NCBI GenBank assembly: GCA_023053575.1
Contig: JAKZAP010000003.1
Span: forward strand, 31,688,228-31,752,227
Direction of reading: 5' to 3'
DNA from: Branchinecta lynchi
Taxonomy: Eukaryota > Arthropoda > Branchiopoda > Anostraca > Branchinectidae
DNA: 64,000 nt
The translations under genes and the position numbers were made by a program. The notes beneath the pieces were generated by a model. It did not search any database and was not told the DNA's origin. It saw only the letters and a program-made list of their open reading frames with translations. This document shows positions 26,520-37,697 of the stretch, piece after piece (position 1 is the first letter of the stretch; the number at the start of each line of letters is the position of its first letter).

Positions 26520-27422
26520 AACACCACCAAAGGCGGCATTAACTCTTTTAAAAAAAAAAAATTTACCACAAATCTTGAAATGACCTGTTCACGATGAAGT
26601 GGCTCAGAAATATCGTTTTTCGAAAACACCGTTACTTTCAACGTGAAACTAGCGACTTTCTTGTCATCGCCTGTCGCCTCTATCCAGCCTTCCAACTCTC
26701 CGACGCGGCGGCTGGTCGCAAAATATTTAAAGACTGAATGCGCCGTGGTTCAAAATCTTCAGCTCCATCAGCACGATCACCTCAACGATATTCCCGAAGA
26801 AGACCGAGTACCAAATCTACAAAGCCCTAGTCAACGTCATCTTGGAGAAGAAAATCTACTACTAGAGTCGATTACAGTGGTAATCGGCACTACCCAAAAG
26901 AAAGGCGGAAAGGGACCAACGCTGGACCCAGTGGCTCGGCAATCTGAATTGGATTGGATACAAAGTGGGAAAACCAAGCAAAAGGAAAGAGCTCCAAAAC
27001 AGAAGATAGACCTGACGGCCTGCCATGCCTTCCAAAATGAAAGACGCTCTGAAGCTTCTTGCTTACACCACGCACAACTACAGACAAACTGTACATACGC
27101 TAATATATCTGTTTCAGTATACTGGAGACGCGAACGACTGTTCAAAGCTAATTTTATACATTTTAAAGATATTCTAGATCAAATAATTTCTTTATACATA
27201 TTGTCATCATTATTGTTCCAGCGACTGTGGTGTCCGTATGTGCGAAAGAGTAGTCGGCGGATCTTGAAGCTTTCGACGAAGACACAACTCTGCTCTGCCG
27301 AAAAAAGCCACAGGTACTAAACGAAACGAAGGCGAAAGGCGTGGATTTCAGAAGCTTATAATTCCATAACGGAGCTGGGGATAATATAAAAGGGAGAATA
27401 AGGAAGAGATGTGCTTTACGTT
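26520..27422. mobile_element. TTAA-ended family copy, expanded and decayed
   Basis: The part 26630-26745 shares CTCTCCGACGCGGCGGCTGG with 9449-9907 and 59155-59607. The right end near 27405 (GAATAAGGAAGAGATGTGCT) matches their right ends imperfectly. About 600 bp of unrelated sequence is embedded, including one arm of a 160-bp direct repeat. A long open frame across it has no recognisable domain. Confidence 0.35.
27058..27218 (+). repeat. Direct repeat, copy 1, downstream of MARK exon 27432 (minus sense)
   Basis: The copy runs from TTGCTTACACCACGCACAAC to TTGTCATCATTATTGTT. It is about 95% identical to 27602-27764. Confidence 0.8.
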
Positions 27423-27431
27423 AAGTCTTAC

Positions 27432-27572
27432 CTCTTTCCCTGTTGGTATGTGCTTGGCCAGTTTCACTTTGGCAAAGTTTCCTTTTCCGATGGTTTTCAG
27501 GAGTCTATACTTCCCAATATGGGGCTCCTCTGTCCTCCGGCCCGAACTTCGGACGCCACCCGACTCGGACGC
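27432..27572 (-). CDS. MARK/PAR-1 kinase exon: N-terminal linker and glycine-rich loop
   Basis: The exon is 141 nt (47 codons), phase 0 at both ends, with acceptor TCCTAG and donor GTAAGA. It opens with a polar linker ([16 protein letters not shown]), then [15 protein letters not shown] and [16 protein letters not shown]. These match the start of the catalytic domain of microtubule-affinity regulating kinases almost residue for residue, including the ATP-binding G-x-G-x-F-A-x-V loop. MARK/PAR-1 kinases phosphorylate microtubule-associated proteins and control cell polarity at the cortex. The next exon in the reading direction is at 15477, leaving an intron of about 11.9 kb. Near-identical 160-bp direct repeats lie on both sides of this exon. 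Confidence 0.95.
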
Positions 27573-27601
27573 CTAGGAGTAACACGATCAGTTAGTGTGG
27601 C

Positions 27602-27764
27602 TTTTGCTTACACCACGCACAACCACAGACAAACTGTAGTACATACGCTAAAATATCTGTTTCAGTATACTGGAGACGCAAACGACTGTTCTAAGCTAAT
27701 TTTATACATTTTAAAGATATTCTAGATCAAATAATTTCTTTATATATATTGTCATCATTTTTGT
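27602..27764 (+). repeat. Direct repeat, copy 2, just upstream of MARK exon 27432 (minus sense)
   Basis: It matches 27058-27218 with a few substitutions and small indels. Its inner end lies only 30 bp from the exon's acceptor. Confidence 0.8.
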
Positions 27765-27844
27765 TAAAGCGAGTATGGTGCCAAAAATCAAGTAGCAATT
27801 CAGGTCCTCGACCGCCATACACTGATCGTCTCTTCGTACCATAA

Positions 27845-28025
27845 ACCAATAGGTGCGTTTTTGCAGATACCATGGTAACAGGATCTACATTCTGTCGTGT
27901 TTGCTGTTACCATGGTATCTGATTTTACGGTCACTTTGCAAAACGGAAATTGCCGAATTCGCGCTTCCAGAACTCTCCCCCAAAAATATTTTACATCCAC
28001 TGACATCACAAGTGCTTAAACTCCT
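27845..28025. repeat. Palindromic GATACCATGGTA repeat, copy in MARK intron
   Basis: GCAGATACCATGGTAACAGG and GTTACCATGGTATCTG face each other, followed by a tail (CTTTGCAAAACGGAAATTGC to ATCACAAGTGCTTAAAC). The tail also occurs in 61140-61255. It is probably a MITE-like dispersed repeat. Confidence 0.5.
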
Positions 28026-28480
28026 AGCAAGAATTCGCGGGTCTACGGGAAAAAAAAGTCGTCCTTCATTTTGCTAAAAAAAAAATTCAGGGAAGGCTCC
28101 CCAAAGGGCTAGGACAGATCTTTTAGATCCTTAGAACTGGTACCAACTCGGCTTGAAGCTTTGCTCATCAGTGCTATGCTTTTCTCGGGACAGAAAGGCA
28201 CACTTCACGAATGTGGAAGTTTAGATTTGAGAGCATGGTCAACTTGTAATACCCAAAATCGTACTCACGTTCACTGCAACCAATATACCGTCGTAGCTTG
28301 AGCAAATAACGGTTAAACTTGAAGACGATTATAATGTTTGAAGGCCTAAATTCCAGCAGGTTTTCTCTACAAAATATCTTGCAATGTTAAAAGGACTAAG
28401 CACTACTCCTTACGAATTCTTCTTAAGAATAATATGAAACAAAACAAACACTTCTTAACAAATAACAAAAGAATACTTAC

Positions 28481-28516
28481 TGGACGAAGGGGTGACTTGA
28501 TGGGTGTCGACTTCGC
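28481..28516 (-). CDS. MARK/PAR-1 kinase, candidate 36-nt microexon
   Basis: Exactly 12 codons (AKSTPIKSPLRP) lie between an acceptor ending TTTTCAG and a donor GTAAGT, both phase 0. The piece is rich in Ser, Pro and Lys, like the disordered N-terminal region that precedes the kinase domain in MARK proteins. It joins in frame to the exon at 27432, 0.9 kb downstream on the minus strand, and to the proposed start exon at 37618. Strong splice sites and preserved phase support it. No conserved motif proves it, and it may be alternatively spliced. Confidence 0.55.
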
Positions 28517-29490
28517 CTGAAAATTATCAAAGTTAGCTACAAAAATAACTCTGGTATTGGGATGAAAAACTGGACTCGTGAAGGAACAGCAGCTCTAAAC
28601 TTCTCTTAAACTACTGTTCCGAACCCTAAAAAAAAATCAAAACTACGCCCAAAGGATGTAATTATATATATATATATATAACCCGCCAAATACAGAATGT
28701 GGTAGCGGAGTAAAGGGAATAAGGCGAAATAAAGGAGGTAATATCTGTAGGCCAATATGAAAGATAGCACGATTGTGGGTTTTTCTTGTTAGTTTCTTTT
28801 CTCCTTCCTTTTCTACTATGTCTGGTCCGTCTCTTTGAAAACACAATATGAATGAAAATTAAGCCCCAGCCACTGTCCAGTCATAGCCTTATTTTTGTGG
28901 TCAGAAAACTGAATGATATTTCTTTTGTGAATGAACTAAACAAAACTTATACAATTTGTAAATATTGTGATAAAATAACTCCCGAAAACTGTATGGAATC
29001 CATACGCTAAAAGTGACCCTACAAGAGCGTTTGTACCTTTGTCACTGGACAATGGGATTTAAGGTAACAGGTAATGGGTTTGACCGTAATAGTAAGCTAA
29101 GGAGGGTTTACACAATCTTTCAGAATAACTTTTTCAGTGAGTGAAACACATGCACTGAAAAATTCAATCGAATATTCACAAAATTCAAATATTCGGAGGC
29201 TTTTCGAAAACTGCGAATATTGTGAAAAACTGAAAAATAGAGAAAAACTGAAGAAGACGGCGAATTTTCGGAAGAAAAATGCAATTTTCGCTGCAATTTT
29301 CGGGAGATTTGCGCTTCCCAGACTACTCAGTCAGATCGGGAGGTAGCAAAATCTTAGTCAAGGCTTGCATTTCCAGCTAATTAGCGGGTGATTTCGAGAC
29401 AAGGGATACACATCGTAAACACGATAAAAAAAAAGAAAGGGATATTATTTGTGATTGGGAATTATTTTGTATTTGATTGTTAAGTTATAA
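28517..29490. other. Intronic, no gene seen
   Basis: A TA dinucleotide run lies at 28661-28680. The stretch 29150-29300 is a purine-rich patch of repeated CGAATATT and GAAAAACTGAA words. No coding region was recognised. Confidence 0.4.
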
Positions 29491-30554
29491 AAAGAGCTAC
29501 GAGCTCATATGGCACTTGTAAAGAGTAGGCGATACAAGAAAGTAGATGAGAACGTCACAAAATACACCCGCCATCCAAAAATGCGGTTCCGAAATAGAAA
29601 TAGGATATTTAGTTTCACTCAATTCTGAGTTCCGGCTTCGTCTCGGATTATCTGCCTTGGCCGAACCGGCCCGGACACCAAATAACACATCTAGGCCGCA
29701 TAAACTCGGCACACTCGAACTTGCATCTCATTCGGTCCATCCGGTTGGTATTTGTGCATACCAAAAGTCCCCCGTCCCTCCCCCAACCGTGGTCGCATTT
29801 AGTTTGAAAGCATGTTTTACATGTGATTCTTATCACCCATTAAGTTTCACTCGAATCAGACCACTCGTTCGCATTTTGCAGAAGTCAAGTTCCATATTTC
29901 CCTTCCCTCGCTACACCAAAAATGCTCGAATCTAGGAACGGAAGTTCCCGTGGGTATGTTGTGTCAGGTTCTTAAGTCAATTAAATCGGGTCACTAATAT
30001 GCCTGCAAGGTTTCGTTGTCTTAGTACATCTGGAGCTATTCTAACTCGCGACTACCGGAGTTCAAGGAATCCCCCTCCAGCTCCCCCCACAGAGCCCCGA
30101 AACAATTGACTCCGTCAATTTCGTATCTAGGCCTAATCCTTGTTCTCTCCTCATCTCAGTTCCATCTCAATCCCTCTGTTTTAAACGTTTTTTATTTTTC
30201 CGATCCCCCCCATCCCCCACAGGGATCGGACCCGGCCCGGACTTGACACTGAACATCTGAGGCGAAAGCTCTTTCCACCCTACAAGTTTAATTCCAATCC
30301 GATCACCCGGTCAAAAGTTACGCATGCCACTAGATTCCGGACTCCCCATCCTTCCACTCCTCCCACGATAGTCGGATCGGGGAAACGACTATTCTCAAGT
30401 CATTCTGTTCGGATCCCTCACATATTTTCCAAGTTTCATCGTCCTAGCACATCAGGAACTATGCCGAACTTGCGGGATCGCTAGAAATCCTGACCCCCCT
30501 CCCCCCAACTCCCCTACAGTGCCCGGATCCGGTCCGGTTATGTCAGTGACGTAT

Positions 30555-33500
30555 CTAGGACTTGTGCTTGTTCTTCCCACCAAGTTACATCCCGATCCCT
30601 CCACTCTAAGCGTTTTTTAAGATTTTTGGTTCCCTCCTCCGACTCCACCCAGTGTCATCGGATCCGGTCGGTATTTAAAGTGCGACGTCACAGACACGAG
30701 ATCATCCTAAATATCAACTTTCATCAAGATCCGATCACCCATTCCCAAGTTAAAAATACCTAAATTTTCGGCTCCCCCCTCCCTGCACTCCCCCCCCCCC
30801 CCAGATGGTCGGATGGGGGAAGTGACTATTTTCTATTAAGTCTAGTCAGGTCCCTGACATGCCTGCCAATTTTCGTCGTCCTAGCACATCAGGAAGCACC
30901 GAACTCGAGGGATCATTAGAAATTCGCCCCCCCCCCCCCCACCGAAACTCCCCAAAAGTGAGCGAATCCGTTCCGGTTATGGAAGTCATGTATCTAGGAT
31001 TTGTGCTCGTTCTTTTCACCAAGTGTCATCGGGATCTCTCCACTCTAAGCGTTTTCCAAGATTTCCGGTTCCCCCTTCACCCCCCCCCCCCATGTCACTT
31101 GCTCCGGTCTGGATTTATAATGGAAAGTCTGCGACACGGGGTCCTTCCATATCCCAAGTTTCATTAAGATCCGGTCACCTGTTCGTGAGCTAAAAATATC
31201 TAATTTTTCCTGATTCCCCCTCCCTCCGCTCCCCTGCAGATGGTCAGATCGAGGAAGCGACTATTTCTAATTTAATCTGGTCCGGTCCCTGATACGCCTG
31301 CCAAGTTTCATCGTCCTACCTTATCTGGAAGTGCCCGAAATATCTAGATATACGTAGATATACGTATCTAGGACTTGTGCTTGTTCTTCCCACCAAGTTG
31401 CATCCCGATCCCTCCACTCTAAGCGTTTTTTAAGATTTTTGGTTCCCTCCTCCGACTCCACCCAGTGTCATCGGATTCGGTCGGTATTTAAAGTGCGACG
31501 TCACAGACACGAGATCATCCTAAATATCAACTTTCATCAAGATCCGATCACCCATTCCCAAGTTAAAAATACCTAAATTTTCGGCTCCCCCCTCCCTGCA
31601 CTCCCCCCCCCCCCCAGATGGTCGGATGGGGGAAGTGACTATTTTCTATTAAGTCTAGTCAGGTCCCTGACATGCCTGCCAATTTTCGTCGTCCTAGCAC
31701 ATCAGGAAGCGCCGAACTCGAGGGATCATTAGAAATTCGCCCCCCCCCCCACCGAAACTCCCCAAAAGTGAGCGAATCCGTTCCGGTTATGGAAGTCATG
31801 TATCTAGGATTTGTGCTCGTTCTTTTCACCAAGTGTCATCGGGATCTCTCCACTCTAAGCGTTTTCCAAGATTTCCGGTTCCCCCTTCACCCCCCCCCCC
31901 CCCATGTCACTTGATCCGGTCTGGATTTATAATGGAAAGTCTGCGACACGGGGTCCTTCCATATCCCAAGTTTCATTAAGATCCGATCACCTGTTCGTGA
32001 GCTAAAAATATCTAATTTTTCCTGATTCCCCCTCCCTCCGCTCCCCTGCAGATGGTCAGATCGAGGAAGCGACTATTTCTAATTTAATCTGGTCCGGTCC
32101 CTGATACGCCTGCCAAGTTTCATCGTCCTACCTTATCTGGAAGTGCCCGAAATATCTAGATATACGTAGATATACGTATCTAGGACTTGTGCTTGTTCTT
32201 CCCACCAAGTTGCATCCCGATCCCTCCACTCTAAGCGTTTTTTAAGATTTTTGGTTCCCTCCTCCGACTCCACCCAGTGTCATCGGATTCGGTCGGTATT
32301 TAAAGTGCGACGTCACAGACACGAGATCATCCTAAATATCAACTTTCATCAAGATCCGATCACCCATTCCCAAGTTAAAAATACCTAAATTTTCGGCTCC
32401 CCCCTCCCTGCACTCCCCCCCCCCAGATGGTCGGATGGGGGAAGTGACTATTTTCTATTAAGTCTAGTCAGGTCCCTGACATGCCTGCCAATTTTCGTCG
32501 TCCTAGCACATCAGGAAGCACCGAACTCGAGGGATCATTAGAAATTCGCCCCCCCCCCACCGAAACTCCCCAAAAGTGAGCGAATCCGTTCCGGTTATGG
32601 AAGTCATGTATCTAGGATTTGTGCTCGTTCTTTTCACCAAGTTTCATCGGGATCTCTCCACTCTAAGCGTTTTCCAAGATTTCCGGTTCCCCCTTCACCC
32701 CCCCCCCCCATGTCACTTGATCCGGTCTGGATTTATAATGGAAAGTCTGCGACACGGGGTCCTTCCATATCTCAAGTTTCATTAAGATCCGATCACCAGT
32801 TCGTAAGCTAAAATATCTAATTTTTCCTGATTCCCCCTCCCTCCGCTCCCCTGCAGATGGTCAGATCGAGGAAGCGACTATTTCTAATTTGCCTTGGTCT
32901 TCAGGTATATGATCCAGAAAACACCTTTATGAGTGTAGGCTATATTGCAGATCCTACATTGCAGATATGGGAACATTCCTTACAGGCAGGAAAGGTCAGA
33001 CATTTTTTGAATTCAAATATATAGTGTAATATGCCGAGCACCGGGCTCGTAACTGATCAGTTCTAGGTCGTTTAGCATTTTTGTTATGTCTCCCCCCTCC
33101 CTGCACTCCCCCCCCCCCCAGATGGTCGGATGGGGGAAGTGACTATTTTCTATTAAGTCTAGTCAGGTCCCTGACATGCCTGCCAATTTTCGTCGTCCTA
33201 GCACATCAGGAAGCACCGAACTCGAGGGATCATTAGAAATTCGCCCCCCCCCCCCACCGAAACTCCCCAAAAGTGAGCGAATCCGTTCCGGTTATGGAAG
33301 TCATGTATCTAGGATTTGTGCTCGTTCTTTTCACCAAGTGTCATCGGGATCTCTCCACTCTAAGCGTTTTCCAAGATTTCCGGTTCCCCCTTCACCCCCC
33401 CCCCCCCCATGTCACTTGATCCGGTCTGGATTTATAATGGAAAGTCTGCGACACGGGGTCCTAGATATACGTAGATATACGTATCTAGGACTTGTGCTTG

Positions 33501-35018
33501 TTCTTCCCACCAAGTTGCATCCCGATCCCTCCACTCTAAGCGTTTTTTAAGATTTTTGGTTCCCTCCTCCGACTCCACCCAGTGTCATCGGATTCGGTCG
33601 GTATTTAAAGTGCGACGTCACAGACACGAGATCATCCTAAATATCAACTTTCATCAAGATCCGATCACCCATTCCCAAGTTAAAAATACCTAAATTTTCG
33701 GCTCCCCCCTCCCTGCACTCCCCCCCCCCCCCAGATGGTCGGATGGGGGAAGTGACTATTTTCTATTAAGTCTAGTCAGGTCCCTGACATGCCTGCCAAT
33801 TTTCGTCGTCCTAGCACATCAGGAAGCACCGAACTCGAGGGATCATTAGAAATTCGCCCCCCCCCCCCCACCGAAACTCCCCAAAAGTGAGCGAATCCGT
33901 TCCGGTTATGGAAGTCATGTATCTAGGATTTGTGCTCGTTCTTTTCACCAAGTTTCATCGGGATCTCTCCACTCTAAGCGTTTTCCAAGATTTCCGGTTC
34001 CCCCTTCACCCCCCCCCCCATGTCACTTGATCCGGTCTGGATTTATAATGGAAAGTCTGCGACACGGGGTCCTTCCATATCTCAAGTTTCATTAAGATCC
34101 GATCACCTGTTCGTGAGCTAAAAATATCTAATTTTTCCTGATTCCCCCTCCCTCCGCTCCCCTGCAGATGGTCAGATCGAGGAAGCGACTATTTCTAATT
34201 TAATCTGGTCCGGTCCCTGATACGCCTGCCAAGTTTCATCGTCCTACCTTATCTGGAAGTGCCCGAAATATCTAGATATACGTAGATATACGTATCTAGG
34301 ACTTGTGCTTGTTCTTCCCACCAAGTTGCATCCCGATCCCTCCACTCTAAGCGTTTTTTAAGATTTTTGGTTCCCTCCTCCGACTCCACCCAGTGTCATC
34401 GGATTCGGTCGGTATTTAAAGTGCGACGTCACAGACACGAGATCATCCTAAATATCAACTTTCATCAAGATCCGATCACCCATTCCCAAGTTAAAAATAC
34501 CTAAATTTTCGGCTCCCCCCTCCCTGCACTCCCCCCCCCCCCAGATGGTCGGATGGGGGAAGTGACTATTTTCTATTAAGTCTAGTCAGGTCCCTGACAT
34601 GCCTGCCAATTTTCGTCGTCCTAGCACATCAGGAAGCACCGAACTCGAGGGATCATTAGAAATTCGCCCCCCCCCCCCCCCCCACCGAAACTCCCCAAAA
34701 GTGAGCGAATCCGTTCCGGTTATGGAAGTCATGTATCTAGGATTTGTGCTCGTTCTTTTCACCAAGTTTCATCGGGATCTCTCCACTCTAAGCGTTTTCC
34801 AAGATTTCCGGTTCCCCCTTCACCCCCCACCCCCCCCATGTCACTTGATCCGGTCTGGATTTATAATGGAAAGTCTGCGACACGGAGTCCTTCCATATCT
34901 CAAGTTTCATTAAGATCCGATCACCAGTTCGTAAGCTAAAATATCTAATTTTTCCTGATTCCCCCTCCCTCCGCTCCCCTGCAGATGGTCAGATCGAGGA
35001 AGCGACTATTTCTAATTT
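30555..35018 (+). repeat. Tandem array, ~810-bp dimeric units
   Basis: Units begin CTAGGACTTGTGCTTGTTC at 30555, 31368, 32180, 33485 and 34296 (periods 813, 812, then 811 after the disrupted part). Each unit is itself two diverged halves (CTAGGACTTG.. and CTAGGATTTG.., about 438 and 375 bp). The third unit stops at 32889 where the exon-like segment begins. A partial unit (33086-33463) with an internal deletion follows, then two more units. Unit copies are almost identical except for C runs, which vary from about 9 to 17 bases. Confidence 0.9.
32905..32994 (+). pseudogene. Captured exon-like segment, copy 1
   Basis: A 90-nt open frame (30 codons, starting VYDPENTFMSVGYIADPTLQ and ending QAGK) sits between an acceptor-like GGTCTTCAG and a donor-like AAAG/GTCAGA. 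Read on, the frame continues VRHFLNSNI and stops. Composition looks coding and unlike the C-rich repeat around it. I do not recognise the protein family. The shared block runs from about 32890 to 33085, after which the repeat unit resumes in mid-sequence. Confidence 0.45.
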
Positions 35019-35032
35019 GCCTTGGTCTTCAG

Positions 35033-35122
35033 GTATATGATCCAGAAAACACCTTTATGAGTGTAGGCTATATTGCAGATCCTACATTGCAGATATGGGA
35101 ACATTCCTTACAGGCAGGAAAG
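35033..35122 (+). pseudogene. Captured exon-like segment, copy 2
   Basis: As far as I can see it is identical to the copy at 32905. Here the foreign block is longer (35019-35403) and returns to normal family 1 sequence (TTTAATCTGGTCCGGTCCC) at its right side, so this is probably the original insertion; the other copy would be a truncated by-product of array amplification. Confidence 0.45.
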
Positions 35123-35688
35123 GTCAGACATTTTTTGAATTCAAATATATAGTGTAATATGCCGAGCACCGGGCTCGTAACTGATCAGTTCTAGGTCGTT
35201 TAGCATTTTTGACCTAAAAGCTCCTACGACGCAAGGCGAAGCCTACTCTGGCTCAAAGAGAATAAAAAAAGAAAATGAAAAATAAGTGTAGTGCCATTAT
35301 GGTGTATAAAAATGGCATGGGATGCGAGGAAACGAAAACGGATGGAATAATTAGTTAGGTAGAGAAACAAGTAATCTAGGAAAGATGGGCTTGATCCTTA
35401 AATTAAACATTTTTAATCTGGTCCGGTCCCTGATACGCCTGCCAAGTTTCATCGTCCTACCTTATCTGGAAATGCCCGAACTAGCAAAACCGAGACCGAC
35501 TGACGGACAGAAATTACAATCGCTATATGGCACTTGGCCGAAGGGCAAGTGCCATAAAAACGGGATCGGCATGGACCGCCGCTTCATATCTGAAGCCCGA
35601 AATGTTTCTTGAAAATTAGATTCTTTCTATTGATAGACTTGACGTTGTACTGTTGTAATCAATAAGATAAGAAGTGGAAAGGTAATGA

Positions 35689-36964
35689 ACAAGAGCTAGA
35701 AGCTCATGTGGCACTTGCAAGGCTGGGTCAGAGGATGAACGCAGAAATTTGTCAACTCGTGAGTTTGTTGTGATCATTTTTTAACTTGACTCATCAGATA
35801 AGAATGATCTTGTGCCATTGGAAATCACGAGAATGTGTCGTTTGGTAAAAGAACTTTATTTTTTGCACTTGGCTGTGATGATGCGCACTGTAAGGGAGCT
35901 AGACAGCAAAAATGATCACAAGCCCTTTAAATCATGATTTTTTTTTTTTACTTTCCGGTTAAGAAGAAACGCTTGTGGCACAAAGTCCATGGACCCCAAG
36001 GGATCATGAAATCTATCATTTGGTCAACTATCATTTGTTCAAAAGTTTTGTTTCACTTTATGATTAAGATACGCATTTTAAGAGAGCTAGAAATTCATTT
36101 CACAGCAAACTCATAAGGCAAAAGTGATCATGGCGTCATGGGGACCAGGAAAATGTATATTTTGCTTAAAAGTATGTTTTGTACTTTGTGGATCTGATGA
36201 TTACTTAAGGAATGGTCGGACTGGGGAACTTACAATTTCTTGTCAAGTATCTAATGTTCAAGTCCAAGTTTCATCGTCCTAGCACATCTGGAAGTAACTT
36301 AACTGGCGATAACCAGAAATCCGGACCCCCACCCCCTTACAACTCCCCCCACAGTGCCCGAATCCGGCCCGGTTCTATCGCTGATGTATCTACGGCTTGT
36401 GCTTGTTCTACCCACCAAGTATCATCCCGATCACTCCACTCTAAGCGTGTCACAGGTTTTCTGGTTATCCTTTCCAACCCCCACACACAGATTAATTGGA
36501 TCCGGTCCGGACTCGATTTGGGACATTTGAGACACGATTACTTTCCAAATATTAAATTTCTTAAGATCCGATCACCGGTTCGAAAGTTATATATGCCTCA
36601 AGATTCCGGATTCCCCATCCCTCCACTCCCCACACGATGGTCGGATTGGGGAACTGACTATTTCCAAGTCAATCTTGTCAATTTGCTAATGTCCAGGCCA
36701 ATTTTCATCGTCCTAGCACATCTGGAAGTACTTTAAAGCGCGATCGCCGCGTTTTCCCCCCCAGGGCCCGAATACGGTCCGGCTCTGTCACTGATGCATC
36801 TAGGGCTTGTGCTTGTTCTTCCCACCAAGTTTCATCCCAATTGCCCCACTCTAAGCCTGTCACAAGATCTCAGGTTCCCCCTCCAACCCTCTCCCCCACA
36901 TTCATTAAGATCCGACCACCCGTTCGACAGTTATACATTCCTCAAGATTCCGGATTCCCCATCC
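35689..36964 (+). mobile_element. Family 1 element, 3'-truncated copy
   Basis: It starts AACAAGAGCTAGAAGCTCAT with the TGGCACTTG word and contains family units from 36240 (CCAAGTTTCATCGTCCTAGC) to about 36964. The terminal hairpin is missing. The part 35740-36200 is not shared with the other copies and is unassigned. Confidence 0.5.
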
Positions 36965-37617
36965 GTAAAAAACTTTAATACGCGAAACGTTGGACCAGTC
37001 TTGATTTCAATAAAAGGAACTTCTTACTAGATCTGTTCGCGTAATAGGGGACTCCAAACTCACTCGTTTAGTGCATCTGGCAACATAACAGAAAATTCCA
37101 TGTAAAAAAAAATCGAGGTTTAATTGTAGTAAGCCTGGACATGTTCCTACTCGTTGGACATGCAACAAGGGTCAGTGATACAGGGGGTGGGAGAGGGGGA
37201 GAAGAAGGATAATCTTGAATGAGTTCCTCAGTTGTTGTATGATGCATGAGAGTTTGTATAAACAGCACACTCTAGCTCAGCATCTTATTTTTCAACCTTG
37301 TCCTAGGCGATTTGAATTGAGAGTTCTCCAGATTATATCGCTCCAAAAAAATTTACCTCAATGTTTCTTTTCTTTGCCAGAATGTTTCGAGTACTGAAAT
37401 ACTAACTGTAATAAATATTAAAGCAGAACAACTTACATAGAACGAAAACAAACTTTCTGTAGCAACACACACACAAAAACTACTTTCCAGCCCCAAAAAC
37501 TCCTCGACCTTTAAGTGACAAGTTATACAACACACAACTAAAGTCTAATAAATACAAACAATTCAGGCTATTATACTGACACACTAAATCCGTCAGAAGG
37601 TAAAATATAATATTTAC
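36965..37617. other. Intronic, no gene seen
   Basis: I see nothing recognisable here; short ORFs lack family features. Confidence 0.4.
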
Positions 37618-37692
37618 CTTTGCATTTGAGACATGGTCAGCCTGCAGAGACTCCGGAACAGTTTGTAAAGTAATCCTCATTGCATTAGCCAT
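37618..37692 (-). CDS. Probable first coding exon of MARK/PAR-1 kinase
   Basis: An ATG at 37692 in a good context (G at -3, G at +4) opens 25 codons beginning MANAMRITLQ and ending SNAK, followed directly by a GTAAAT donor in phase 0. The exon has no recognisable domain. I assign it to the MARK gene because it is on the same strand, is phase-compatible with the 36-nt exon at 28481, and the three N-terminal pieces (25+12+17 residues) place about 54 residues before the kinase start, close to the usual ~55 in animal MARKs. It could instead be a chance ORF or belong to an unrelated transcript. A 7-codon upstream ORF overlaps its start. Confidence 0.45.
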
Positions 37693-37697
37693 ACCAT
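37677..37697 (-). promoter_or_regulatory. Short uORF overlapping the putative MARK start
   Basis: An ATG five bases upstream of the proposed start runs seven triplets in another frame and stops at 37677, overlapping the main ORF. If the 5' leader includes it, scanning ribosomes would meet it first. This depends on the exon assignment being right. Confidence 0.3.

Larger units (their letters stand above)
29491..35560 (+). mobile_element. Family 1 hairpin-ended element, giant copy with amplified core (Helentron-like?)
   Basis: Start (AAGAGCTACGAGCTCATATG) and end (TATGGCACTTGGCCGAAGGG hairpin at 35526-35556, then A5) match the short copy at 1272-2190, but this copy is about 6.1 kb. The growth comes from a tandem array of ~810-bp units (30555 onward) and from an unrelated segment with a host-exon-like ORF, present as a full copy (35019-35403) and a partial one (32890-33085). 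It lies in the MARK intron between exons 37618 and 28516. No replicase or helicase is encoded. The assignment to Helentron-like non-autonomous elements rests on the 11-bp subterminal inverted repeats, the 3' hairpin and the tandem core. Confidence 0.5.

Noticed and set aside
26643..27320. 225-codon open frame, the longest not assigned to a gene or transposon
   Set aside because: It crosses a repeat fragment and one arm of the 160-bp direct repeat, has no recognisable domain, and its sequence looks non-coding in amino-acid use.
30859..34913. Series of proline-rich ORFs starting MPANFRRPSTSGS
   Set aside because: They repeat with the ~810-bp array and depend on the C-run length for their frame, so they are satellite read-through.
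30555..35018. Regular direct repeats resembling a CRISPR-like array
   Set aside because: Units are ~810 bp without unique spacers and the DNA is eukaryotic.
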